DNA from: Thioclava pacifica DSM 10166 | GTDB taxonomy: Bacteria > Pseudomonadota > Alphaproteobacteria > Rhodobacterales > Rhodobacteraceae | Direction: 5' to 3' | Length of the DNA stretch: 64,000 nt | NCBI RefSeq assembly: GCF_000714535.1 | Contig: NZ_AUND01000001.1 | Coordinates: forward strand, 434,001-498,000 | Shown: positions 55,366-64,000 of the stretch, in pieces | Layout of the letters: every line of letters starts with the position of its first letter | Numbering within the stretch: position 1 is the stretch's first letter | Notes under the pieces: model-generated | Databases searched by the model: none | What the model saw: only the letters and a program-made list of their open reading frames with translations | Told to the model about the DNA's origin: nothing | Translations under genes and position numbers: made by a program

Positions 55366-56095
55366 CATGCCCGAGGAGCAGAGCTTCCGCGTTCACCCCT
55401 ATGCGCGCGATCTCGAAACGCGCGTGACCGGGCTGACCGAGGAAGGCGGGATCTATTGCGCGGATTCGATCTTCTATCCGACTGGAGGCGGCCAGCCCGG
55501 CGATAGCGGGCGGCTGCGCTGGGAGGGCGGCGAAATCGAGATTGCCACGGCCGTGAAGGCCGAGCCGGGCGCGCCGGGGGCAGTGATCCTTGTCCCCGCC
55601 GAGCCCCAGCCGCTGCCGCCCGTCGGCACGAAAGTCCGCCAGGAGATCGACTGGGAACGTCGCCACCGCCATATGCGTGTCCATACCGCTCTGCACCTGC
55701 TTTCGGTCGCGATCCCGCTCCCCGTGACGGGCGGGCAGATCGGCGCGGAAAAGGGGCGCCTCGATTTCGACATGCCCGAGAAACCCGAGGATCTTGAGGC
55801 GATCGAGCGCAAGCTCAATGACTGGGTGGCGCGCGATCTCAAGGTGACGGAACAATGGATCACCGACGAGGAGCTGGAGGCCCAGCCGGAACTGGTCAAG
55901 ACGATGTCCGTGGCCCCGCCCACGGGGCAGGGCTGGGTGCGGCTGATCGCGATCGGCGAAGGGGCGGAACGGATCGACCTGCAACCCTGCGGCGGCACGC
56001 ATGTCGCCTCGACCGGCGAGATCGGGGCGCTGAAGATCGGCAAGATCGAGAAGAAGGGCAAGCTCAACCGCAGGGTCCATCTGCATCTGGCCTGA
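55349..56095 (+). CDS. Alanyl-tRNA editing protein (AlaX-type)
   Basis: About 248 residues with the second additional domain of alanyl-tRNA synthetase, which removes mischarged serine or glycine from tRNA-Ala. The zinc ligands are visible: H112 and H116 (HTALH), and C214 and H218 (CGGTH). The early sequence DSIFYPTGGGQPGDSG matches AlaX-M/L. GGAGG sits 5 bases before the ATG at 55349, inside the MscS gene end; an ATG at 55367 is also possible. Confidence 0.9.
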   Translation: MVETADMPEEQSFRVHPYARDLETRVTGLTEEGGIYCADSIFYPTGGGQPGDSGRLRWEGGEIEIATAVKAEPGAPGAVILVPAEPQPLPPVGTKVRQEIDWERRHRHMRVHTALHLLSVAIPLPVTGGQIGAEKGRLDFDMPEKPEDLEAIERKLNDWVARDLKVTEQWITDEELEAQPELVKTMSVAPPTGQGWVRLIAIGEGAERIDLQPCGGTHVASTGEIGALKIGKIEKKGKLNRRVHLHLA

Positions 56096-56163
56096 GGGTC
56101 GATGCCGTGGGCAGGGCAAGGCGCTCCCCAGATCGACGGATCCGCGACAAGCCTTGGAGCGGA

Positions 56164-56224
56164 AGGGGGCGCTGCCCCCTCTGGCTTCGCCATTCACCCC
56201 CGAGATATTTTCATCAAGAAGAAG
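56164..56224. repeat. Dispersed intergenic repeat, GC hairpin plus single arm
   Basis: AGGGGGC-gct-GCCCCCT (56164-56180) is followed by CTGGCTTCGCCATTCACCCC and the arm 56202-56224 (GAGATATTT...AAGAAGAAG). The order and spacing match 45996-46055, where the intervening bases are nearly the same (CTTGGCTGCGCCAATTCACC). It lies between the convergent alanyl-tRNA editing and tyrS genes. Confidence 0.8.
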
Positions 56225-56287
56225 GGGCAAGGCGGGATGTGCGCCACCGGGGGGCGGAGGCGCACGGGTCTTTAGTGTGACACTCGC

Positions 56288-57535
56288 TCAGCCGAGCTCG
56301 ACCAGCGCGTGGCGTTTCTTGCCTGCGCTGAGTTTGACCGGTTTCGCCAGATCGGCAGCGGCAAACATGCGGCCCGCATCGGTGCAGGTTTCGTCGTCGA
56401 CCTTGAGACCGCCTTCCGCGATGAGACGCTTGCCGTCCTTGCCCGATTTCGCGAGCCCCGAGCGCACGACGAGCTGGGCGAGCGAGATCCCCTCGCCGAG
56501 TTCACCGGCATCCAGCGTCAGGGTTGGCAGGTCATCGCCCACGCCGCCCTTCTCGAAGACCTCGCGTGCGGTGGTCTCGGCAGCTTTCGCGGCCTCCCAG
56601 CCGTGGCAAAGTGCGGTGACTTCGTTGGCCAGACGCACCTTCGCCTCGTTGATCTCCGAGCCTTGCAGCGCGCCGAGGCGTTCGCATTCCTCGATGGGCA
56701 GCTCGGTATAGAGCTTGAGGAAACGACCGACATCGGCATCGGTCGTGTTGCGCCAGAACTGCCAGAACTCGTAGGAGCTGAGCATGTCTTCGTTGAGCCA
56801 GATCGCCCCGCTCGCCGATTTCCCCATCTTCTTGCCGTCCGAAGTGGTCAGCAGCGGCGAGGTCAGGCCGTAGATCTCCTGATCGAGCACGCGGCGCGTC
56901 AGGTCGATCCCGTTGACGATATTGCCCCACTGATCCGAGCCGCCCATCTGCAGCAGGCAGCCGTAACGGCGGTTCAGCTCCAGGAAGTCATAGGCCTGCA
57001 GGATCATGTAGTTGAATTCGAGGAAGCTGAGGCTCTGCTCGCGATCGAGGCGCGATTTCACGGATTCAAAAGACAGCATCCGGTTCACCGAGAAATGCCG
57101 CCCGATATCGCGCAGGAAATCGAGGTAGTTCAGCCCGTCGAGCCACTCGGCGTTATTGAGCATCAGCGCCGGCACCTCGGCCTCGTAATCGAGGTATTTC
57201 GCAAAGACCTGCTTGATGCCCGCGATATTGTCGTCGATCTGGTCGGGCGTCAGCAGCGGGCGTTCATCAGCGCGGAAGGAGGGGTCGCCCACCTTCGTCG
57301 TGCCACCGCCCATCAGCGTGATCGGCTGGTGGCCGGTCTTTTGCAGCCAGCGCAGCATCATGATCTGGATCAGCGAGCCGACATGGAGAGATTTCGCCGT
57401 CGCATCGAAGCCGATATAGCCCGGCACGGTACCTTTGACCAAAGCCTCGTCCAGCCCCTGATAATCGGTGCAGTCGGCCAAAAAGCCCCGCTCGATCATC
57501 ACGCGCATGAAGTCTGATTTCGGATGGTAGGTCAT
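56288..57535 (-). CDS. tyrS: Tyrosyl-tRNA synthetase
   Basis: A 415-residue class Ic synthetase charging tRNA-Tyr. The HIGH-type motif is HVGSL within [19 protein letters not shown] and the KMSKS motif is KMGKS ([14 protein letters not shown]). A C-terminal S4 RNA-binding domain (about 350-412: [24 protein letters not shown]) is present. The ATG at 57535 is used ([13 protein letters not shown]). It is divergent from anmK across 59 bases. Confidence 0.96.
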   Translation of the reverse strand: MTYHPKSDFMRVMIERGFLADCTDYQGLDEALVKGTVPGYIGFDATAKSLHVGSLIQIMMLRWLQKTGHQPITLMGGGTTKVGDPSFRADERPLLTPDQIDDNIAGIKQVFAKYLDYEAEVPALMLNNAEWLDGLNYLDFLRDIGRHFSVNRMLSFESVKSRLDREQSLSFLEFNYMILQAYDFLELNRRYGCLLQMGGSDQWGNIVNGIDLTRRVLDQEIYGLTSPLLTTSDGKKMGKSASGAIWLNEDMLSSYEFWQFWRNTTDADVGRFLKLYTELPIEECERLGALQGSEINEAKVRLANEVTALCHGWEAAKAAETTAREVFEKGGVGDDLPTLTLDAGELGEGISLAQLVVRSGLAKSGKDGKRLIAEGGLKVDDETCTDAGRMFAAADLAKPVKLSAGKKRHALVELG

Positions 57536-57594
57536 CGTGCTTGTTCCTTTTCGCTGCACGTGCATATATCGGGACAGGCGGCGAGAGGGAAGCC

Positions 57595-58704
57595 ATGTTG
57601 AAATCCGGGCCGGTCTGGGCAGCAGGTGCCATGTCGGGCACGTCTCTGGACGGTGTGGATGCAGCGCTGGTGCTGACAGATGGCACCCGGATCCTCGATT
57701 TTGGCCGCTCTGATTACCGCCCCTATACCGAAAGCGAACGCGCCGCGCTCCATGCCGCCCTTGGCCGCTGGCCCGGTGAGGCGGGTGTCGAGGAGGCGGC
57801 CGAGGTGGTCGAGACCGCCCATGCCGAGTTGCTCAGCGGGCTGGGTGAGGCGCGCCTGATCGGCTTTCACGGCCAGACGCTCGCGCATGATCCCGAGGGA
57901 CGCTTGGGCCGGCGCCGCACCCATCAGGCGGGCGACGGGACGGTTCTGGCCGAGGTGCTGGGCAAGCCGGTCGTCTGGGATTTCCGTTCGATGGATGTCG
58001 AGATGGGCGGGCAGGGTGCGCCGCTTGCGCCGTTTTTCCATTTCGCCTGCGCGAAACATGCGGGGCTTGAGGCACCGGTGGTGTTTCTCAATCTCGGTGG
58101 CGTCGGCAATGTGAGCTGGGTCGATCCGCGCCAGCCGAGCGCGGAGGTGCCGGGCGCGGTTCTGGCCTTTGACACCGGACCGGCCAATGCGCCGATCAAC
58201 GACCTGATCCGTCTGCGGTTGAAGGGCGAGTTCGATGCCGGAGGAGAGCTTGCGCTTCAGGGGCGGGTCGACGAGAGCGTGCTCGAGGCCTTTCTTGCCC
58301 ATCCGTTCTTCCTGCGCATGCCGCCCAAATCGCTCGACCGCAATGACTTCCACGACATCCTCACACTGGTGAGCGCGCTTGATGACGCTGATGCGGCGGC
58401 CACGCTGACGGCCTGTGCCGCCGCGGCCGTCGCGCGCGGGGGCGAACATTATCCCGCCCCGCCTGCCGCGATCTATGTCACGGGCGGCGGGCGGCTCAAT
58501 CAGGCGCTGATGGTGGCGCTGCAATCGCGGATCAACTGCCCGGTCCAGCCGGTCGAGGATATCGGGCTCGATGGCGACATGCTCGAGGCACAGGCCTTCG
58601 CCTATCTCGCGGTGCGGGTGGCGCGCGGGATGCCGACGTCGGGACCTTCGACGACGGGCGTTGCGGCGCTGATCGGCGGGGGCAAGATTTCGCAGCCAGA
58701 CTAA
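57595..58704 (+). CDS. anmK: Anhydro-N-acetylmuramic acid kinase
   Basis: A 369-residue sugar kinase of the ASKHA fold that phosphorylates and opens 1,6-anhydroMurNAc during recycling of cell-wall peptidoglycan. Motifs: [16 protein letters not shown] at the start, [34 protein letters not shown] and [17 protein letters not shown] precedes the ATG at 57595. Confidence 0.95.
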   Translation: MLKSGPVWAAGAMSGTSLDGVDAALVLTDGTRILDFGRSDYRPYTESERAALHAALGRWPGEAGVEEAAEVVETAHAELLSGLGEARLIGFHGQTLAHDPEGRLGRRRTHQAGDGTVLAEVLGKPVVWDFRSMDVEMGGQGAPLAPFFHFACAKHAGLEAPVVFLNLGGVGNVSWVDPRQPSAEVPGAVLAFDTGPANAPINDLIRLRLKGEFDAGGELALQGRVDESVLEAFLAHPFFLRMPPKSLDRNDFHDILTLVSALDDADAAATLTACAAAAVARGGEHYPAPPAAIYVTGGGRLNQALMVALQSRINCPVQPVEDIGLDGDMLEAQAFAYLAVRVARGMPTSGPSTTGVAALIGGGKISQPD

Positions 58705-58794
58705 GAAGCCTCACCGGGCGGCGGATTTGACCACGATCATGGCTGTGCGAAACCGATGCGCCTAGAGTGACGCAAATCGTATTGGAGCTGTGCC

Positions 58795-59238
58795 ATGTCC
58801 CATTCCGATCACGACCCTTGCCCGACCCCCGCCGCCCGCAAGCAAGCGCCGTTCTCACCGCGCGCGGCGGCGGTGTTCCTCGTGGGGCTCAGTTTCCTCG
58901 TGATGGTGGTCTCCGGGCTGGCCGTGACCATCGCTCCCTCGGGCCGTCTCGCCCGCGAGCTTGGATGGACGCTTTTGGGTCTCGGGCGCGCGCAATGGGA
59001 GTTGTTGCACCTGTCGATGGGGCTGCTCTTCATCGGCGCCGGGGGCTGGCACATCTGGCTGCATTGGCCGGTGATCCGCAACCTGCTCTGGTCGGCGGCT
59101 GCGCAGACGCTGTGTCACCGGCGCGAGTTGGCGCTGGCCGTTGGGCTGGTCGGGGGCGTGATCGTGCTCGTCCTGTTCTGGTGGCCGCCGGTCAGCTGGC
59201 TTGACCTGATCGTGCAGGGGTTCCGGCGCGGCGGGTGA
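58795..59238 (+). CDS. DUF4405 membrane protein
   Basis: A 147-residue protein with three membrane helices (about 27-47, 68-90 and 112-132). Histidines in LLHLSMGLLFIGAGGWHIWLHW match the DUF4405 pattern, thought to be related to heme b-binding membrane domains. Function unknown. The N-terminal HSDHDPCPTP stretch is cytoplasmic or metal-binding. It converges on the cupin gene with only one base between the stops, leaving no room for a separate terminator. Confidence 0.75.
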   Translation: MSHSDHDPCPTPAARKQAPFSPRAAAVFLVGLSFLVMVVSGLAVTIAPSGRLARELGWTLLGLGRAQWELLHLSMGLLFIGAGGWHIWLHWPVIRNLLWSAAAQTLCHRRELALAVGLVGGVIVLVLFWWPPVSWLDLIVQGFRRGG

Positions 59239-59239
59239 T

Positions 59240-59665
59240 CTAGCGCGGAATGTCGAAACCCGGCGCAGCCAGTTCGAACCCTTCGAAACGAAAGCCTGGC
59301 GAGACGGTGCAGCTGACCAGTGTCCAGTCTCCATTGGATCGTGCCGATTGCCAGTGATGGGCCGGCACGATCGCTTGCGGTTGCTGGCCCGCTAACACAT
59401 CGGGGCCAAGGGTCAGATCCTGCGCCGGACCGCTTTCGCGCGCGGCGAGGCTGAGCGTCAGCGGGGCGCCCGCGTGAAAATGCCAGATCTCCGCCGCGTC
59501 GACACGGTGCCAGTGGCTGCGCTCGCCCGCCTTGAGCAGGAAATAGATGCAGGTCCCCGCCGGACGCTCCCCCGGCGCGGCTTCGGCCTGCCAGGTCTGG
59601 CGGTAATGTCCGCCCTCGGGATGCGGCGTGAGCTTAAGGGCCGCGATGATCGCCTCAGCGTCCAT
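59240..59665 (-). CDS. Cupin-fold DUF985 family protein
   Basis: A 141-residue small-barrel protein with the DUF985 signature LTPHPEGGHYRQTW near the start, then SHWHRVDAAEIWHFHAG, which holds the metal-binding histidines, and GFRFEGFELA at the end. No substrate is established for bacterial members; epimerase-like roles have been suggested. The ATG at 59665 overlaps the haloacid dehalogenase gene by 11 bases, so the two are translated together. Confidence 0.88.
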   Translation of the reverse strand: MDAEAIIAALKLTPHPEGGHYRQTWQAEAAPGERPAGTCIYFLLKAGERSHWHRVDAAEIWHFHAGAPLTLSLAARESGPAQDLTLGPDVLAGQQPQAIVPAHHWQSARSNGDWTLVSCTVSPGFRFEGFELAAPGFDIPR

Positions 59666-60335
59666 CGGCCAGCCTCTGCGCAAGCGACAGAAAATCCGGG
59701 GCGATGACATCCCAATCCGCCTCCGGCCCGAGGTCGCTGCGCTGATCGGGCCCGTATTCGGTAAGGCGCGGAACGAAAGCGGTCTTCAGCCCCAGGGCGC
59801 GCGCGGCGGCGAGATCGCCATTATGCGCCGCGACCATCATCACCGCCTCGGGCGGCAGGCGCAGCGCCGCACAGCTTGCAAGATAGACCTCGGGTTTGGG
59901 CTTGTAATCGCGCGCGATATCGGCGCCGAGGACGCAATCCCAGGGCAGGCCCGCATGACGCGCGAGCCGGGTCATCAGCGCAATCGATCCGTTTGAGCAA
60001 GGCGCGATGATGCGCTGGCGTTTCAGTGCGCTCAGACCCGCCACCGTGTCGGGCCAGGGATCGAGCCGCTCCCAGGCATGGGAAAGAGCGTCGGGCGCGA
60101 TCACCCCGAAGCGCTCCGCCACCCGGTGCAGGTTCTCGCGATGCAGATCGTCGAGCGCGACATAGCCCCGCCCGCCTTCGCGGATCCGCGCCATCGCCGG
60201 GTCATATTCGCCCCGCCACGCATCGGCAAAAGCCAGCGCGTCCACCTCTGGCAGCACGGCGGCCACCTCGCGCGCGATGGCGCTGCGCCAGTCGACGCAG
60301 GTGCCGAACACATCGAAGAGAAGTGCCTTGATCAT
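59655..60335 (-). CDS. Haloacid dehalogenase type II (HAD superfamily)
   Basis: A 226-residue HAD hydrolase. Motif I is FDVFGTCVDWRSAI with D8 as nucleophile, motif II is CSNGSI, motif III lysine is in YKPKPEVYL, and motif IV reads AHNGDL. The pattern is that of type II 2-haloacid dehalogenases, which remove halide from short 2-halo acids, but many such proteins are phosphatases. The tryptophan usual in AHNWDL is glycine. The ATG at 60335 is used. Confidence 0.85.
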   Translation of the reverse strand: MIKALLFDVFGTCVDWRSAIAREVAAVLPEVDALAFADAWRGEYDPAMARIREGGRGYVALDDLHRENLHRVAERFGVIAPDALSHAWERLDPWPDTVAGLSALKRQRIIAPCSNGSIALMTRLARHAGLPWDCVLGADIARDYKPKPEVYLASCAALRLPPEAVMMVAAHNGDLAAARALGLKTAFVPRLTEYGPDQRSDLGPEADWDVIAPDFLSLAQRLADGR

Positions 60336-60570
60336 GGCCCGAGACTGGCCCGGATTAAGCGCGGGTGCAATCGCTGCGCGTGCCGTCGTCATCACCTCTG
60401 ACGGAGGGCAGGGCCGGACCGCCGGGTGGGCGCCGCTCGGCAAGGGGTCTGCGCTTTATCGCGGCCAGATCCGGGCGACCTCGATCCGCGCTCTGGCGTT
60501 GTCAAAGCGCCCGCCCGAGGGGGCGGTCGGGCGCTGCCCGGGCCGCTGACGCGGCTGATCCGGGCATGGC

Positions 60571-60596
60571 GAAACGAAAACCCCGCCGGGGCGGGG
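60571..60596 (-). terminator. Intrinsic terminator of eno
   Basis: On the minus strand CCCCGCC-cc-GGCGGGG (60596 to 60581) is followed by TTTTCGTTTC. It begins 39 bases after the eno stop. A second hairpin at 60506-60535 could act as back-up. Confidence 0.87.
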
Positions 60597-60618
60597 TGCC
60601 TCCGGCGGGGATATTTCG
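60597..60618. repeat. 22-bp intergenic repeat, inverted exact copy of 6577-6598
   Basis: TGCCTCCGGCGGGG then ATATTTCG, 17 bases past the eno stop and directly upstream of its terminator stem. In both locations the motif lies within about 35-60 bases of a U-tailed hairpin. Confidence 0.75.
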
Positions 60619-60635
60619 ACCAACTCGAAGTCGGC

Positions 60636-61997
<1,362 letters not shown>

Positions 61998-62008
61998 TCA
62001 GATTGTTA

Positions 62009-62041
62009 TCGCTAACGGCGGTCGGATTGTGATGTTAGCGA
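62009..62041 (-). terminator. Hairpin at the end of the DMT transporter gene
   Basis: TCGCTAAC (62009-62016) and GTTAGCGA (62034-62041) are perfect 8-bp arms with a 17-base loop, spanning the stop codon at 62035-62037. TAACAATCT follows on the minus strand, so termination is possible but not strong. It lies about 100 bases upstream of eno. Confidence 0.45.
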
Positions 62042-62910
62042 CGCAACCTGGCCTGTCGCCATAGCGTGTAGAGCCCTGAAGCGACGATCACCGCCCCGCC
62101 GATCAGCGTCCAGCGGTCCGGCGGTTCGGAAAACACCGCCCAGCTGATCACCATCGCGAAGATCAGGCGTGTGTAGCGAAACGGCGTGATCACCGAGACC
62201 TCGCCGATCCGCATCGCGGCGATCAGCGCATAATAGCCCAGGGGACCCACGATCAGCGCACCTGCGATCATCCCCCATTCGGCGACGCTCGGCATCAGCA
62301 CCGGTTCCGGCGTGAACAGTTCGATGACGATCCCGGCTGGGACCAGAACGCCAAAGCCATAGGTCGCAAGCTGCATCGAGGTGATCGCGCGTGGCACCCG
62401 CCGGGTCGCCAGATCACGCACGGCTAGGCCCACGACAGCCACCACCGCGAGAAGCGACAGGATGGTGAACCCTTCCGTGCCGGGACGGATCACGATCAAC
62501 ACGCCCGCAAAGCCGATCAGGATCGCCGACCAGCGCCGCCAGCCGACCTTCTCGTCCAGAAACAATGCCGCCCCCAGCGTCACGGCCAGCGGCGTGGCCT
62601 GCAAGATGGCGGAGGCCTGTGCGAGCGGGGTGAAGATCACCGCCGAGACGAAGCAGATCGTGCCGAGGATCTCGCCCGCATTGCGCATGAGCACCGAGCC
62701 CGCGAGCAGATCGCGCGAGATCAGGCGGTCGCCGCGCCAGAGCGCGATTGCCCCGAAGATCAGCGCGCCGCCCGCGCCCAGAAGCGCCAGAACCTCGCCC
62801 ACCGGCAGCCGCGCGCCCATCGCCTTGATGAACATGTCCTCAAGCGCGAAGCCCGCCATGGCGGCGACCATCAGCAAGGAGCCGTGAAAGTTTTCGCGCA
62901 GATTGTCCAT
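62035..62910 (-). CDS. DMT superfamily (EamA) transporter
   Basis: A 291-residue transporter with ten membrane helices arranged as two EamA repeats; the first ends near FLDEKVGWRRWSAILIGFAGVLIVIRPG, the hallmark of the family, and the second near FSEPPDRWTLIGGAVIVASGLY. Substrates of the family range from amino acids to metabolite exporters; none can be named. A TGACC-gaat-GGTCA dyad lies 11 bases before the start codon. Confidence 0.9.
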   Translation of the reverse strand: MDNLRENFHGSLLMVAAMAGFALEDMFIKAMGARLPVGEVLALLGAGGALIFGAIALWRGDRLISRDLLAGSVLMRNAGEILGTICFVSAVIFTPLAQASAILQATPLAVTLGAALFLDEKVGWRRWSAILIGFAGVLIVIRPGTEGFTILSLLAVVAVVGLAVRDLATRRVPRAITSMQLATYGFGVLVPAGIVIELFTPEPVLMPSVAEWGMIAGALIVGPLGYYALIAAMRIGEVSVITPFRYTRLIFAMVISWAVFSEPPDRWTLIGGAVIVASGLYTLWRQARLRR

Positions 62911-62920
62911 GATCGCCCTC

Positions 62921-62934
62921 TGACCGAATGGTCA
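62921..62934. promoter_or_regulatory. Palindrome overlapping the leader of the DMT transporter gene
   Basis: TGACC-gaat-GGTCA is a perfect 5+5 dyad at -11 to -24 from the start codon, close to TetR-type operators in form. A repressor there would block initiation of translation or transcription. No regulator gene is adjacent. Confidence 0.35.
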
Positions 62935-62973
62935 AACCCCTCTAGCCGCGCCCGCGGAGCAGGGCAAGCACGC

Positions 62974-63690
62974 TCAGTCGAATTGCGGGCGATGCCGGAT
63001 CCCGCCGATATCGGCCCAGATCGGCAGGTGGTCTGATGCGATGCGCGTGACCGGCGTATCGAGCACGCCCTTGCGCACCACCCGCAGCCCGGGGCTCGTG
63101 ACGATCCGGTCGAGCTTGCCAAGCGGCGCGCGCGAGGGGTAGGTCGCGCCGGGCTCATGGATATGAAACCCGGTCAGCGCTTCGAAGCCATGCTTGGCGC
63201 GCCACTCGTTGAAATCGCCGATCGCGAGGGCGGGATCGGGGCGTGCCTCCTGCATCGCGCGGGCGATGCGCGACCACTGCGCGCGCCGGTCCATCCGACG
63301 TAACCCCAGATGGGCCGCGACCAGCAGGAAACGCGCGCCGCTATCGGGCACGATATTGACCGCCAACGCCCCGCGCGGCTCAAGGCCGGGCAGGGTGATC
63401 GGCTCCACATCGAGCACTTTCGAGCCCCGCCGCACCAGCACGACCTGCCCGTGCCACCCGAGGCTGTCCGGCCCGGTGCGCGGCATCTCATGGCGAATGA
63501 AATCGGTCTCCGCTTCGATCAGCTTCTGCGGCAGGGCAGCTGGCCGCGCCCCCATCCGCTTGTCGACCTCCTGCAAGGCAATCACATCGGCCTGCAGCGC
63601 GTTGATCACGGCAATGATGCGCTCGGGGTCATGGCGCCGGTCGGTGCCAACGCATTTGTGCAGATTGTAGGAAGCGACCCGGACCGTCAT
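62974..63690 (-). CDS. Endonuclease/exonuclease/phosphatase family protein
   Basis: A 238-residue EEP-fold metal-dependent hydrolase. Motifs: SYNLHKCVGTDRRHDPERI, ALQEVDKRMG (metal glutamate), LLVAAHLGLR, AIGDFNEW (metal/active-site aspartate and asparagine) and ASDHLPIWADI (catalytic Asp-His). Members cut DNA, phospholipids or phosphoesters; the substrate is not evident. It is 63 bases upstream of the DMT gene on the same strand. Confidence 0.9.
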   Translation of the reverse strand: MTVRVASYNLHKCVGTDRRHDPERIIAVINALQADVIALQEVDKRMGARPAALPQKLIEAETDFIRHEMPRTGPDSLGWHGQVVLVRRGSKVLDVEPITLPGLEPRGALAVNIVPDSGARFLLVAAHLGLRRMDRRAQWSRIARAMQEARPDPALAIGDFNEWRAKHGFEALTGFHIHEPGATYPSRAPLGKLDRIVTSPGLRVVRKGVLDTPVTRIASDHLPIWADIGGIRHRPQFD

Positions 63691-63716
63691 TCTTTCAATG
63701 CCTTATCTCGCGAGGT

Positions 63717-64000
63717 TCATGTGCCGCAGAAGGTGCGCTGGACCCGTTCCGCCGGGCTTGGCGCGGCCTCGTACTCGGCATAACGCGCATCCTCCGCGTA
63801 GGGTTCAGCCAAGGCCGCGAGAAGCCGATGCAAGGGCGCGTCGTCGCCCTCCATCGCCGCCGCGATCATCTCCTCGACCCGGTGATTGCGCGGAATGCGC
63901 AACGGGTTTTCGGTGGCCATCACGCCAGCCGGATCGGCCTCGCGCGCGATCCGCGCCTCCCAGCCTTCGCGCCACAGATCGAAGGCCATCGGTTCGGTGA
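63717..64000 (-). CDS. selO: Protein adenylyltransferase SelO (YdiU), C-terminal fragment
   Basis: The visible 94 residues end the SelO family: ENPLRIPRNHRVEEMIAAA, then a short helical region and the ending VQRTFCGT. The cysteine two residues from the C-terminal threonine is at the place where some SelO proteins have selenocysteine; here it is an ordinary Cys codon. SelO is a pseudokinase that transfers AMP to proteins in redox control. The gene continues past the right end of the window. Its stop lies 26 bases before the EEP gene's start. Confidence 0.9.
   Translation of the reverse strand, partial: TEPMAFDLWREGWEARIAREADPAGVMATENPLRIPRNHRVEEMIAAAMEGDDAPLHRLLAALAEPYAEDARYAEYEAAPSPAERVQRTFCGT

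Larger units (their letters stand above)
60336..60635. other. Intergenic region between the dehalogenase gene and eno
   Basis: This 300-base gap holds no convincing gene. It contains a hairpin AGCGCCCG/CGGGCGCT (60506-60535), the eno terminator (60571-60596) and the 22-bp repeat (60597-60618). The promoter of the dehalogenase-cupin pair should lie in 60340-60500, but no clear elements are seen. Confidence 0.5.

Overview
The window is a contiguous piece of a GC-rich (roughly 63-66 %) alphaproteobacterial chromosome, most likely from the family Rhodobacteraceae. Four things support this: a GTTC-N7-GTTC type SOS operator in front of lexA; the block trpG-trpD-trpC-moaC-moeA-lexA; the trgA-trgB-cysK tellurite-resistance locus known from Rhodobacter sphaeroides; and a B12-dependent ribonucleotide reductase together with a Rhodobacter-type ferredoxin-NADP reductase. 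I do not assign a genus. I see no prophage, insertion sequence, CRISPR array, rRNA or integron. Gene content is mostly core metabolism and almost every strand switch is filled by a gene. Interest therefore lies mainly in regulatory DNA, poorly characterised small proteins and dispersed intergenic repeats.

Layout. 1-4.3 kb (minus): the start of surE, a divergent SDR, a cysteine-rich DUF1284 protein, gltA and gltX. 4.4-6.6 kb: comEC without a metal-binding beta-lactamase domain. 6.7-11.5 kb (minus): lexA behind three evenly spaced GTTC half-sites, and the 4-base-overlapping cluster trpG-trpD-trpC-moaC-moeA. 11.7-13.4 kb: a polysaccharide deacetylase-like secreted/anchored protein. 13.6-18.2 kb (minus): an aminotransferase, a SurA/PpiD-type foldase and trpE. 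18.3-20.8 kb (minus): fabI, a LysE exporter, gpt and a DUF2127 membrane protein. 21-22.8 kb (plus): pdxH, a double cold-shock protein, a DUF192 protein and tRNA-Pro(UGG). 23.4-27.7 kb (plus): nrdJ with a long leader, then two small proteins.

28-33.4 kb is a sulfur-assimilation block. cobA (siroheme), DUF2849, cysI, cysH and DUF934 run on the minus strand, followed by fpr. A divergent Lrp/AsnC regulator faces cobA. 33.4-41.1 kb carries a P450 gene divergent from a dicarboxylate system: sensor kinase dctB, response regulator dctD, then the TRAP transporter dctPQM. The DctD-like protein lacks the sigma-54 contact motif and the Walker A lysine. An 18-bp perfect palindrome lies between it and dctP, so a sigma-70-type activation or repression scheme is more likely than the classical one.

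41.4-46 kb (plus): the potassium system trkA-trkH, then hfq-hflX. 46.1-49.8 kb: an agmatinase-family gene, a TehA/SLAC1-family transporter and guaB. 50-56 kb (plus): trgA, trgB, cysK, a large MscS channel and an alanyl-tRNA editing protein. 56-64 kb: tyrS, anmK, a DUF4405 membrane protein, a DUF985 cupin, a type II haloacid dehalogenase, eno, a DMT transporter, an endonuclease/exonuclease/phosphatase protein and the 3' end of selO.

At least six intergenic sites carry members of one modular repeat: a GC-rich hairpin plus an AT-rich GAGATATTT...AAGAAGAAG arm, sometimes as a 23-base inverted repeat. They sit mainly next to gene 3' ends and probably help terminate transcription or stabilise mRNA.
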